From: Companilactobacillus nuruki
GTDB taxonomy: Bacteria; Bacillota; Bacilli; Lactobacillales; Lactobacillaceae
Assembly (NCBI RefSeq): GCF_002872255.1
Contig: NZ_NIPR01000063.1
Span: 1 to 59,636 of the forward strand
Reading direction: 5' to 3'
DNA: 59,636 nucleotides
A program made the position numbers and the translations under genes. Each line of letters starts with the position of its first letter. Within the stretch, counting starts at the first letter, position 1. This document shows, in pieces, positions 51,272 to 59,636 of the stretch. The notes under the pieces were generated by a model. It had not been told where the DNA came from, did not search any database, and was given only the letters and a program-made list of their open reading frames with translations.

Positions 51272-51880
51272 TTGACAAAAGATAGATTATTAGCTTTTAG
51301 TGATGGCGTTTTTGCTATTTTGATTACTATTTTAGTTTTGGAATTCACGGTTCCACAATTTCAATCGGGTCATTTATTGATAGCAATGGTTCATCAATGG
51401 CCAATATTAATTGCTTATATTGTTTCCTACTTTTATGTGGGGACACTATGGCTATTCCATCATGATTATTTTAATGCCTTAGAATCAATCGATCGTAATT
51501 TAAATTTGATTAATTTATTGATGCTATTTACAATCACTTTAATTAATTATCCAATGGCGTTGGTGGCAGATACTTTGAGTCGGGGAAACTTGAATGATAT
51601 AAGAGTTGCCTTTATTACGTATGATTTTGTGGCATTAATAATTTCTTTCATGTTTTATGTACTATATTCTTACATTGGTAAACATCATGAATTGAAGTCT
51701 AAGGAGATGCAGGATGCTGCTTTTGCGAAGAACAAATATGACCCAATAATTAGTGTTTCCTTGTATATTTTGGCAATTATTAGTTCATTATTTTCAATTC
51801 CAATTGGTGCGATATTCTTATTGGCAGGGATTGGTTTTCATTTTGTGGCTTATTTGAGATTGAGCAATGTCTTAGGATAA
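51272..51880 (+). CDS. TMEM175-family potassium channel
   Basis: A 202-aa, six-helix protein of the bacterial TMEM175 (DUF1211) family. The selectivity signature is FSDGVFAILITILVL near residue 9. Bacterial members form tetrameric K+-selective channels. TTG start behind AGGGGGAA. The 11-base gap to the antiporter gene indicates an operon for monovalent cation or pH balance. Confidence 0.89.
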   Translation: MTKDRLLAFSDGVFAILITILVLEFTVPQFQSGHLLIAMVHQWPILIAYIVSYFYVGTLWLFHHDYFNALESIDRNLNLINLLMLFTITLINYPMALVADTLSRGNLNDIRVAFITYDFVALIISFMFYVLYSYIGKHHELKSKEMQDAAFAKNKYDPIISVSLYILAIISSLFSIPIGAIFLLAGIGFHFVAYLRLSNVLG

Positions 51881-51979
51881 AAATAAATTAATATTTTCGG
51901 AACAAATCTCAGCATTATTTACAACTGTAGGTTAAAATGATCCTGTTAATTAATTACACAATGAAGGATGGGATTTTTA

Positions 51980-53080
51980 ATGAATAAGAAATATGAAGCA
52001 AGTACTGCTGAAAATCATGTTGATATTGTTAATATCGCAAGTCTAGAAGCTAGAGTTAAGGATCATATGAGTAACGAAAAGGGTGCTTTTGGTTATATCG
52101 CTGGTGGTTCTGAGGATGAATGGACTAAGAAACAAAATACTGAATCATTTAATCATAAGTCAATTATGCCTCGTGTAATTCAAGGTATTGATCATGCGGA
52201 TCTAAGTACTAAATTATGGGATATTGATCTAAAAACACCAATTATTCAAGCACCATCTGCTGCTCAAGGTTTGGCACATGCCAAAGGTGAAACTGATACT
52301 GCCAAAGGGGTTGCCGCAGCTGGATCAATTTTTTCAATCAGTACTTACGCAAGTACTTCAGTTGAAGATGCTGCTGCTGCTGCTCCAGATGCTCCACAAT
52401 TTTTCCAATTGTATATGAGTAAAGATGATAAGTTTAACGAATTTTTGATTAAAAAGGCAGTTGCTGCCGGAGCTAAGGCTATTATTTTGACTGTTGACTC
52501 AACACTTGGTGGATACCGTGAAGCTGATGTTGTTAACAAATTCCAATTCCCATTACCAATGCCTAATTTAGCAGGTTATTCAGCCGGTGATGGCGAAGGT
52601 AAGGGTATCTCTGAAATTTATGCTTCAGCTAAACAGGGAATTGTTCCTTCAGATATTCAAAAAATTAAAGATATGTCAGGACTTCCAGTCTTTGTTAAAG
52701 GTATTCAATCACCCGATGATGCCGAATTAGCAATTGATTTTGGAGCTGATGGTATCTGGGTTTCAAATCATGGTGGTCGTCAACTTGATGGTGGTCCCGC
52801 ATCATTTGATGTATTACCATATATAGCCGAGGTTGTTGATAAGCGTGTACCAATTGTCTTCGATAGTGGTGTACGTCGTGGTGAACATGTCTTTAAGGCA
52901 TTGGCTAGTGGAGCTGATTTGGTTGCTATTGGCCGTCCAATTATCTATGGTTTGAACCTTGGTGGTGCTCAAGGTGTTACTGATGTAATTGATCATTTGA
53001 ATATGGAATTATCAATTACTATGCAATTGGCAGGTACTAAAACCATTAATGATGTAAAGAATACTGAATTATTAGATTAG
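51980..53080 (+). CDS. lox: FMN-dependent L-lactate oxidase-like alpha-hydroxyacid oxidase
   Basis: A 366-aa flavoenzyme, full length against the 374-aa Aerococcus enzyme. FGYIAGGSEDEWTKKQN, IFSISTYAS, QLYMSKDD, and the catalytic H264 in WVSNHGGRQLDGGP with GVRRGEHVFKALASGAD binding FMN phosphate are all present. It should turn L-lactate and O2 into pyruvate and H2O2 when the cell is aerated. ATG behind GGATGGGA. Codon use is that of a well-expressed gene. The GG in place of GA after the active His may alter substrate range. Confidence 0.9.
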   Translation: MNKKYEASTAENHVDIVNIASLEARVKDHMSNEKGAFGYIAGGSEDEWTKKQNTESFNHKSIMPRVIQGIDHADLSTKLWDIDLKTPIIQAPSAAQGLAHAKGETDTAKGVAAAGSIFSISTYASTSVEDAAAAAPDAPQFFQLYMSKDDKFNEFLIKKAVAAGAKAIILTVDSTLGGYREADVVNKFQFPLPMPNLAGYSAGDGEGKGISEIYASAKQGIVPSDIQKIKDMSGLPVFVKGIQSPDDAELAIDFGADGIWVSNHGGRQLDGGPASFDVLPYIAEVVDKRVPIVFDSGVRRGEHVFKALASGADLVAIGRPIIYGLNLGGAQGVTDVIDHLNMELSITMQLAGTKTINDVKNTELLD

Positions 53081-53112
53081 AGATATATTCTTATCTAAAC
53101 TTTTAAATAATC

Positions 53113-53184
53113 AAAAATAGTCTGTATTGTTTATCAATTGTGTTCAAGGAAGAACACGGTTGATGTCGATACAGACTATTTATT
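53113..53184 (+). terminator. Long terminator-like element behind lactate oxidase; homologous to 9245-9310
   Basis: AAATAGTCTGTAT pairs perfectly with ATACAGACTATTT; an inner GTGTTC/GAACAC hairpin fills the loop. Read with the gene it matches the element behind the GH65 gene. Confidence 0.75.
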
Positions 53185-53213
53185 TTGAATATATTCAATT
53201 GAATACGTTTTCA
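53185..53213 (+). promoter_or_regulatory. Palindrome and cre-like box before the ABC exporter
   Basis: TTGAATA-TATTCAA (53185-53198) is a perfect palindrome. TGAATACGTTTTCA (53200-53213) fits cre with one fixed-letter change. AAGTTAACTT near 53230 is another palindrome. Roles are inferred. Confidence 0.4.
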
Positions 53214-53296
53214 CGAATTAAAATACTTGTATTGAAGTTAACTTTAGGGTGTAAAGTAATTATCAAAGTAAGTTAGATATTAGGTGGTGAGGCAAT

Positions 53297-55057
53297 ATGG
53301 GGATATTTTCCAGATTGAGTTGGTTTTTTAAACATCAATGGAAACAGTATTTAATTGGTGTAATTGCATTAATTCTAGTTGCAATTTGTAACGTCATTCC
53401 ACCAAGAATAGTTGGAAACATTGTTGATACTGTAAGTAAAAGAAATATGACAATTAATTATCTAGTTAAAAATATGTCGTTGTTATTTGTCATTGCTATT
53501 ATTCAATATTTATTGAGATTTTTATGGCAAAAAATGATTTATGGAAGTTCATTTGTTTTGGAGCGTGATTTGAGGAGTAAACTTTTTCGTCATTTTATGA
53601 AGATGGATACTACTTTTTACCAAAAATGGCGAACTGGTGATTTAATGGCACATGCGACTAATGACATTGATGCAGTACGTGATGTTGCTGGACCAGGTAT
53701 TTTGACGTTAGCTGACTCATTAATTACAGGATCTTCAATGATTTTAGCAATGGGGATGTTGATTGATTGGAAATTAACATTGATGGCGGTTCTACCATTA
53801 ATTCTTTTAGCGGTTATGGCTAATGTACTTGGAAATAAGATCCATGTTGCTTTTAGAGATTCCCAGGCAGCTTTTTCCAGTATTAATAATAAAACTCAAG
53901 AGAGTGTTGTAGGAATCAAAGTTTTGAAGGCCTTGGGTCAAGAAAAAGAGGATGAAGCTGACTTTAATAATTATGTTCAAGAAAACATTAAAGCTAATAA
54001 GAAATCATATCGTTTGGATGCGATGTTTGATCCTTTAACGACAATTATTATGGGGATTTCATATATTATTATTATTATTTTTGGTGGATTGGCTGTAGTT
54101 CATAACAATATAACTATTGGACAATTAGTTTCATTTATTACTTATATGGCCGAATTAATGTGGCCTATGTATGCCGTTGGTAGTTTGTTTAATCTTTTGG
54201 AACGAGGATCAGCTAGTTACGATCGAATCAATGAATTGCTAGCCGAGAAATCTTCTTTAGTTGAAACTAAAAATGCTATAAAGAGTGTACCAAGTGGTAC
54301 TTTAGATTTTAAAATTGATAAATTTAATTATCCAGATGATCCGACAACGGCTCTGAATAATTTGCATTTTAAATTAGATTCTGGACAAACGTTAGGAATC
54401 GTTGGCCCCACTGGTGGTGGAAAATCGACGATTATTAGTCTTTTGATGCGTGACTTTGATCACTATAGAGGATCAATTAACTTCGGAAATATTGATATTC
54501 GTAAATACGCTTTAGATAGTTATTTGAACACGATTGGCTATGTCCCTCAAACTAATTTTCTCTTCTCAACTAATATCAGAGATAATATTCGTTTTGCTAG
54601 AATTGATGCTTCAGAGGAAGAAGTCAGAAATGCGAGTCAAATTGCAGATTTGGATCATGATGTAAAACAAATGTCAGAAGGTTATGATACACAGGTTGGT
54701 GAAATGGGAGTTTCTTTATCAGGTGGACAAAAACAACGTCTATCAATTGCCAGAGCTATTTTAAGTGATCCTAAGTTATTGATTCTGGATGACTCTTTGT
54801 CTGCAGTTGATTCAAGAACGGAACGAAATATTGAAAAAAGAATTTCTGAGAATCGACAAAATGGAACAACAATCATTGCCGCTAGTCGATTAAGCTCGGT
54901 TGAGAATGCCGATGAAATAATTGTCGTTGATCATGGAACGATTGTTGAACAAGGAACGCATCAGGAGCTGTTAAAAAAACCAGGATGGTATGCTGAAACG
55001 TTCAATTTACAGGTTAAAAACTCTGAAATTGAAGGGAGGCTAAATCATGAAGGATGA
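53297..55057 (+). CDS. Heterodimeric ABC exporter, subunit with degenerate catalytic site (LmrC/BmrC-like)
   Basis: A 586-aa half-transporter: six helices to ~310, then an ATPase domain. Walker A is GPTGGGKST and signature LSGGQKQRLS is canonical, but Walker B ends LLILDDS with Asp instead of the catalytic Glu, and the switch His is replaced (IIAASRLSSV). That is the pattern of the non-catalytic partner in LmrCD/BmrCD/TM287-288. SD AGGTGGTGAGG. Its end overlaps the next gene by 11 bases. Multidrug export is the usual role. Confidence 0.9.
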   Translation: MGIFSRLSWFFKHQWKQYLIGVIALILVAICNVIPPRIVGNIVDTVSKRNMTINYLVKNMSLLFVIAIIQYLLRFLWQKMIYGSSFVLERDLRSKLFRHFMKMDTTFYQKWRTGDLMAHATNDIDAVRDVAGPGILTLADSLITGSSMILAMGMLIDWKLTLMAVLPLILLAVMANVLGNKIHVAFRDSQAAFSSINNKTQESVVGIKVLKALGQEKEDEADFNNYVQENIKANKKSYRLDAMFDPLTTIIMGISYIIIIIFGGLAVVHNNITIGQLVSFITYMAELMWPMYAVGSLFNLLERGSASYDRINELLAEKSSLVETKNAIKSVPSGTLDFKIDKFNYPDDPTTALNNLHFKLDSGQTLGIVGPTGGGKSTIISLLMRDFDHYRGSINFGNIDIRKYALDSYLNTIGYVPQTNFLFSTNIRDNIRFARIDASEEEVRNASQIADLDHDVKQMSEGYDTQVGEMGVSLSGGQKQRLSIARAILSDPKLLILDDSLSAVDSRTERNIEKRISENRQNGTTIIAASRLSSVENADEIIVVDHGTIVEQGTHQELLKKPGWYAETFNLQVKNSEIEGRLNHEG

Positions 55058-56846
55058 GAACGAAGAGACTTTGAAAGAAATAAATTCACTTTCAAAGAGT
55101 AGTCGACGAGAGGTACTTAAACGCCTTTTTAAATTTGCTTATTTATTTAAACGTCAATTTATTATCGCAATAATCTTTGCTATTATTTTGAGCATTGTTA
55201 ATGTTTTTCTTCCAAGGATGTTGCAATTTTATATGGATCACTATTTAAGTAAACAAAGTACCAGTATCAAAGTTATTTTAGGATTTGCAGCAGTATATGC
55301 AATAGGGACAATTATCAAAGCGATTGTTCAGTTTATTCAAGAATTTGTTTTTTCAATGGGAGCTGAACGAACGTTGGAAGAAATACGGAGTAAGTTGTTT
55401 CACAAGTTGCATACTTTGGGATTGAATTATTTTGATACAACTCCAGCAGGTTCAATTGTTTCTCGGGTTACTAATGATACAAAAACACTCTATAATTTTT
55501 GGACGTTATTTTTAACAATTGTTATTTCTGCGTTTGCAATGATATCAGCCTTTATTGCAATGCTCTCGGTCAATGTTAAATTAGCGATTGCTACTGGATT
55601 ATTTGTTTTTGTTTTTTATGGGGTCATCTGGTTGTATCAACATCTCAGTTTTAATATTTATCAGCACTTACGTGAATATTTAAGCCAAATAAACACCAAA
55701 TTAAATGAATCTCTGATGGGTATTAATATTATTCAGCAGTTTGGTCAACAAAGGCGCATGACTTCTGAGTTTGAAGATAAAAATGGTGCTTATTTTCAAA
55801 TGCGCAATAAGATGATTAATGTTAATGCCTTCCTACTTTATCCGACTGTCAGTTTAATGTTTATTTTAGCTGAGGTTATTTCGTTGAGTGGATTTGGTTG
55901 GCAAAGTATGAACTTGGTTGTACAGGCAGGTGTAATTTATGCCTTCCTGTCTTATCAACAGAATTTTTTTAATCCCTTATCTGATGTTATGAATTATATG
56001 TCATTCTTTCAAGATGGATTAGTAGCAGGATATCGGATTATGAAGCTTTTTGATAACCAAGGCTATTCACCTAAGCAAGATGAAACAAGTTTGGAAGAAA
56101 TTCGTAGAGGTAAAATAGAATTTCGTCATGTAACTTTTGGTTATGATTCGAAGAAACCGGTTTTGAAAGATATTTCTTTTACCGTACAACCAGGACAAAC
56201 AGTGGCTTTTGTTGGACACACGGGTAGTGGTAAAAGTTCGATTATTAATTTATTAATGCGCTTTTATGAATTTAATGAAGGCGAGATTCTAATTGATGAT
56301 CGAGATATACGGGATTATTCAACCAGGGAACTGCATCAAAAACTTGGGTTAGTAATTCAGGAACCATATTTATTCTATGGGGATATTGCCAAAAATATTA
56401 GAATGTTTGACGATCAAATAAGCGATAAACAAGTTGAGCAAGCAGGTAAATTTGTTGATGCAGATGAATTTATTCAGAAATTGCCTGGCAAGTATCATGC
56501 CAAGGTAACCGAAAGGGGAGCAAGCTTTTCGACTGGTCAGAGACAATTAATTTCTTTTGCTAGGACAATAGTTCGTAATCCTAAGATATTGGTCTTAGAC
56601 GAAGCTACAGCTAATATTGATCCCCAAACTGAACAGAGTATTACTAAAGGAATGTCGAAAATGCGAGATGATCGTACAACGATTGCTATTGCCCATCGCC
56701 TGTCAACGATTCAAGATGCAGATCAGATTTTAGTTTTGAATCATGGAAAGATCATTGAGCGCGGTAAGCATGATGAGTTACTAAAGGCCGGTGGTCATTA
56801 TGCTGAATTATATGAATTACAATCGGCCAACGAAAAAAATTTATAA
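55047..56846 (+). CDS. Heterodimeric ABC exporter, catalytic subunit (LmrD/BmrD-like)
   Basis: A 599-aa half-transporter with a canonical Walker A GHTGSGKSS, Walker B ILVLDEATANID with catalytic Glu, and switch His in AIAHRLSTI. Its signature is the variant FSTGQRQ instead of LSGGQ, which forms the degenerate site with the partner's Walker B. So one ATP site is active and one is not. SD GGAGG lies within the previous gene, 11-base overlap. Complete and normal length. Confidence 0.9.
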   Translation: MKDENEETLKEINSLSKSSRREVLKRLFKFAYLFKRQFIIAIIFAIILSIVNVFLPRMLQFYMDHYLSKQSTSIKVILGFAAVYAIGTIIKAIVQFIQEFVFSMGAERTLEEIRSKLFHKLHTLGLNYFDTTPAGSIVSRVTNDTKTLYNFWTLFLTIVISAFAMISAFIAMLSVNVKLAIATGLFVFVFYGVIWLYQHLSFNIYQHLREYLSQINTKLNESLMGINIIQQFGQQRRMTSEFEDKNGAYFQMRNKMINVNAFLLYPTVSLMFILAEVISLSGFGWQSMNLVVQAGVIYAFLSYQQNFFNPLSDVMNYMSFFQDGLVAGYRIMKLFDNQGYSPKQDETSLEEIRRGKIEFRHVTFGYDSKKPVLKDISFTVQPGQTVAFVGHTGSGKSSIINLLMRFYEFNEGEILIDDRDIRDYSTRELHQKLGLVIQEPYLFYGDIAKNIRMFDDQISDKQVEQAGKFVDADEFIQKLPGKYHAKVTERGASFSTGQRQLISFARTIVRNPKILVLDEATANIDPQTEQSITKGMSKMRDDRTTIAIAHRLSTIQDADQILVLNHGKIIERGKHDELLKAGGHYAELYELQSANEKNL

Positions 56847-56860
56847 TTAAGAGGAATTAA

Positions 56861-57727
56861 ATGAAAAAACAAATTAAAGAAAATTATTTTGATGGTGAAC
56901 GTCCATTGTTTAAAGCACATGATGTTGAAATTATTGATACAACCTTTGGAAATGGTGAATCGCCACTTAAAGAAACTCATGATTTAATTTTGGATGATGT
57001 TACATTTAAATGGAAATATCCTTTATGGTATAGCAAGCATGTAAAAGTTGATAACAGTATTTTTGAAACCATGTCACGTTCAGGTATTTGGTATACCGAG
57101 GATATAGAAATAAATAATTCAGCTCTACAAGCACCAAAGTTGTTCCGTCGGGCCTCAGATATTGTATTGAATAACGTTCATTTCGCCGATGCCGAAGAGA
57201 CTATGTGGACTTGTGACAATATTAAAATGAATAATGTTCAAGTTAATGGTAATTATTTTGGTAAGGATAGTAATAACATTTATGCTGAAAATCTTGATGT
57301 AATTGGAAATTATGTTTTCGATGGAGCTAGGAATGTTGAAATTCATAATTCTAATTTTGTTTCAAAAGATGCCTTTTGGAATTGTGAAAATGTAACAATT
57401 TATGATTCAAAAATTAGCGGTGAGTATTTAGCTTGGAATACTAAGAATATTACTCTGGTTAATTGTACAATTGAAAGTGAACAGGGACTTTGTTATATCG
57501 ATGGGTTGAAGATGATTAACTGTAAAGTCTTGAGAACGGATTTAGCATTTGAATATTGTGAAAATATTGATGCAGAAATTATTACTAGTATTTTGAGTAT
57601 TAAGAATCCAATCAATGGTAGTATTACTGTTAAATCAGCAGGTCAAGTTATTTTTGATGATCCAGAAATCAATCCTGCTAAAACACAAATTCATGAAACT
57701 AGTAAAATTACTCAAAGAGATGCCTAA
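56861..57727 (+). CDS. DUF3737-family right-handed beta-helix protein
   Basis: A 288-aa protein of the DUF3737 family. Short repeats of the form hN-h-x-h-D/N (DVEIIDTTF, DLILDDVTF, HVKVDNSIF, DIEINNSAL, DIVLNNVHF) run through it with Trp/Tyr-rich turns, giving a beta-helix. No signal peptide or catalytic motif. Function unknown. SD AAGAGGAA, 15 bases after the exporter gene; its stop overlaps the lyase start by one base (TAATG). Confidence 0.83.
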   Translation: MKKQIKENYFDGERPLFKAHDVEIIDTTFGNGESPLKETHDLILDDVTFKWKYPLWYSKHVKVDNSIFETMSRSGIWYTEDIEINNSALQAPKLFRRASDIVLNNVHFADAEETMWTCDNIKMNNVQVNGNYFGKDSNNIYAENLDVIGNYVFDGARNVEIHNSNFVSKDAFWNCENVTIYDSKISGEYLAWNTKNITLVNCTIESEQGLCYIDGLKMINCKVLRTDLAFEYCENIDAEIITSILSIKNPINGSITVKSAGQVIFDDPEINPAKTQIHETSKITQRDA

Positions 57728-58905
57728 TGACATATGACTTTGAAACCTTGAATAAAAAGCGATCTGGGAATTCTGCCAAATGGGATGTGCAAGAAAATGA
57801 GTTGCCCATGACTATAGCTGATATGGATTTCAAGGTAGCTCCAGAGATTATTCAAGCTTTGCATGAAAAAATAGACATGGGTCTATTTGGCTATGAGGAA
57901 ATTCCTAAGGAATATTTTGAATCGGTTGCTAATTGGTATGAAACTGAACATGATGTTCGTCCAAATGAAGAATGGATGATATTTTCAACTGGTGTAGTAC
58001 CGGCTCTTTCGTCGGCTGTGCGCAGATTGACATCATTAGGAGATAATGTTTTGGTTCAAGCACCGGTTTATAATGTTTTTTATAATTCAATTATCAATAG
58101 TGGTCGACATGTTGTTTCTAATGATTTGGATTATGATACTAAATTACGCGAGTATACAATTGATTTCCGTGATTTAGAGCAAAAACTAAGTGATCCATTG
58201 ACTAACATGATGATTCTGTGCAATCCACATAATCCAGTTGGTAAAATTTGGAATCAAGATGAATTAATTAAGATAGTTACTTTGTGTAACAAGTATGACG
58301 TTAAATTATTTAGCGATGAAATACATGGTGATATAACTTTTGGTACTCCTTATTATCCTGTTTTTGGCTTGAATAAAAAATATTTGGATAACGTAGTTGT
58401 AGCAGTGTCACCAAGCAAAACTTTTAATGTTGCTGCTATACATGCTGCTACGATGATAGTTCCTAATGCTAATCTGAGAGCTCAGATCAATAGAGGATTG
58501 AATAGTGAAGAACTAGCAGAACCAAATATTGTTGCTGTACCAGGTACGATTGCTGCCTATAATAATGGGCATAATTGGTTGAAAGCATTGAAGAAACAAT
58601 TGTTGGGTAATCGTAGATTGATTTTAGATTTTATTGGAAAAAATATTCCTGATATCAAATGGGTACCAGGAGAGGCAACCTATCTTTTGTGGTTTGATGT
58701 TGGAAATATTATTGATAATGCAGATGAGTTAACCAAATTTATTCGTCAAGATACTGGTTTGATTGTTAACGCTGGTTCAGTTTATGGCGGTGACGGGCAG
58801 CATTTTATTAGAATGAATATTGCCAGTCCAGAGAAAATGATTTTAGATGGATTAAATCGTCTAAAAAAAGGTATTGATGACTATAAGAGTGGTTTGAATA
58901 AATAA
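57727..58905 (+). CDS. PatB/MalY-type cystathionine beta-lyase-like PLP enzyme
   Basis: A 392-aa class I aminotransferase-fold C-S lyase. MTIADMDFKVAPEIIQAL, CNPHNPVGKIW, LFSDEIHGDITF and the PLP lysine in VSPSKTFNVA mark the PatB/MalY group, which splits cystathionine or cysteine conjugates to homocysteine or thiols. The TAATG overlap couples it to DUF3737. SD AAAGAGAT. Confidence 0.87.
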   Translation: MTYDFETLNKKRSGNSAKWDVQENELPMTIADMDFKVAPEIIQALHEKIDMGLFGYEEIPKEYFESVANWYETEHDVRPNEEWMIFSTGVVPALSSAVRRLTSLGDNVLVQAPVYNVFYNSIINSGRHVVSNDLDYDTKLREYTIDFRDLEQKLSDPLTNMMILCNPHNPVGKIWNQDELIKIVTLCNKYDVKLFSDEIHGDITFGTPYYPVFGLNKKYLDNVVVAVSPSKTFNVAAIHAATMIVPNANLRAQINRGLNSEELAEPNIVAVPGTIAAYNNGHNWLKALKKQLLGNRRLILDFIGKNIPDIKWVPGEATYLLWFDVGNIIDNADELTKFIRQDTGLIVNAGSVYGGDGQHFIRMNIASPEKMILDGLNRLKKGIDDYKSGLNK

Positions 58906-58968
58906 GTCAAATTAGACTAACCTATCTTTGTTAAAGGCTATAATATATGTAGCAAAGTAGGTGAAATA

Positions 58969-59613
58969 ATGGAAACTTCAGAATCAGTTATCACGAAAAC
59001 TAGACCTAAAGCTCAATTACAAAATACAGGTCATAAAAAACATGTTGGAATTTTAAGTGGCTCATTTAATCCAATTCATTTTGGTCATTTAATGATTGCT
59101 GAACAAGTTTATGAACAGTTGGATTTGGATAAGATTCTTTTTATCCCAGATAAGGTACCACCTCATCGAGGAATTAGTAAGTATATTCCTAAGGTAAGTG
59201 TTGATGATCGTATTAATATGGTCAAATATGGAATCAGAGATAATCCTCATTTTCAATTGGATATGACTGATATTGATTTGGGTGGAATAAGTTATACCTA
59301 TGAAACCATTAAACATTTAAAAGAACGTAATCCTAATACTGAATATTATCTGATTGTAGGGTATGATATGGTAGAAAATTTACCTAAGTGGTCACATATT
59401 GATGAATTGGTTAAGGATGTTCATTTTGTTGGTGTCTGTCGAAAGGGGTTTGAAAAGAAATCTCAATATCCAATCATGTGGGTCAATACTCCTGTTATTG
59501 AAATAAGTTCAACCGTTATTCGACAGAGAGTTCGAGAGGGAAAATCTTTGAAATATTTTGTCCCTGATGATGTGGCTTGGTATATTAAAGATCGTGGTAT
59601 TTATAAGAAATGA
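58969..59613 (+). CDS. nadD: Nicotinate-nucleotide adenylyltransferase
   Basis: A 214-aa cytoplasmic enzyme that makes deamido-NAD from nicotinate mononucleotide and ATP. GILSGSFNPIHFGHLMIAEQ carries the (H/T)xGH motif, and ISSTVIRQRV is the second ATP motif. About 27 residues precede the core, as in other lactobacilli. SD AGGTGAAA. It links to the NAD theme of nrtR/niaP, though I see no palindrome like theirs upstream. Complete; the window ends 23 bases later. Confidence 0.9.
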   Translation: METSESVITKTRPKAQLQNTGHKKHVGILSGSFNPIHFGHLMIAEQVYEQLDLDKILFIPDKVPPHRGISKYIPKVSVDDRINMVKYGIRDNPHFQLDMTDIDLGGISYTYETIKHLKERNPNTEYYLIVGYDMVENLPKWSHIDELVKDVHFVGVCRKGFEKKSQYPIMWVNTPVIEISSTVIRQRVREGKSLKYFVPDDVAWYIKDRGIYKK

Positions 59614-59636
59614 AAATTTGAAGTATTATAAAAAAC

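Noticed and set aside
58930-58950. TTAAAGG half-site before nadD resembling the NrtR palindrome
   Set aside because: Only one seven-base half with no mirror; expected by chance in AT-rich DNA.
1-59636. Mobile element or prophage boundaries
   Set aside because: No transposase, integrase, long inverted repeats or tRNA attachment site was seen; the dispersed hairpins carry no coding part.

Overview
The window is AT-rich, tightly packed Gram-positive DNA with strong AGGAGG-type ribosome binding sites, many TTG/GTG starts and perfect-stem intrinsic terminators. Gene content points to Lactobacillaceae: an SLAP-repeat surface protein, a WxL/DUF916 pair, a C69 dipeptidase, a PadR-free LmrCD-like exporter, AzlCD, TMEM175 and several PTS loci. 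A Companilactobacillus-like genome is my best guess, but the genus is inference. I see no rRNA, tRNA, CRISPR array, transposase or phage gene.

Layout. 1-2.6 kb: possible start of a gene leaving the left edge, then an SLAP/MucBP-like surface protein. 2.9-14.3 kb: a carbohydrate block on mostly minus strand (HAD phosphatase, AraC regulator, second HAD phosphatase, ROK repressor), an esterase, a MATE pump, a GH65 phosphorylase and a divergent PTS EIIABC permease. Near-identical operator-like boxes occur at the ROK/esterase, GH65 and PTS promoters. 14.4-22 kb: GNAT, gluconokinase, LysM protein, dipeptidase, secreted DUF915 hydrolase, PheB-like ACT protein, flavodoxin-fold reductase and two small ORFs. 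22-30 kb: NmrA-like reductase; a minus-strand operon AraC-HAD-MFS-acetyltransferase that repeats the AraC-HAD pair of the first block; an Rrf2 regulator divergent from a two-gene ABC importer of the OpuC/EgtUV architecture. The same 19-bp palindrome lies upstream of the importer and of the NmrA-like reductase.

30-42 kb: YczE-like membrane protein, an orphan 91-aa gene with a cre-like box, a MarR-GNAT-B3/B4 operon, NrtR with a NiaP-like transporter and a 37-bp palindrome between them, a minimal WxL/DUF916 locus with a structured leader, SMR pump, OYE-family reductase, an ABC pair with a degenerate ATPase, and an acetyltransferase. 41-47 kb: a divergent sugar locus with DeoR regulator and PfkB kinase facing galactitol-type EIIA/B/C, a 64-aa membrane protein and two class II aldolases; the control region has GAAC boxes at exact 10-bp spacing. 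47-59.6 kb: FAH protein, AzlCD, quinone reductase, CPA2 antiporter plus TMEM175, lactate oxidase, heterodimeric ABC exporter, DUF3737 protein, PatB-type lyase and NadD.

Themes. Most of the block is accessory metabolism under local regulators, and several regulons can be read from repeated palindromes. Two families of dispersed terminator hairpins stand out: one of four members with a shared CTAGTAATC/GATTACTAG core, and one of two ~68-bp copies that match even in their loops.
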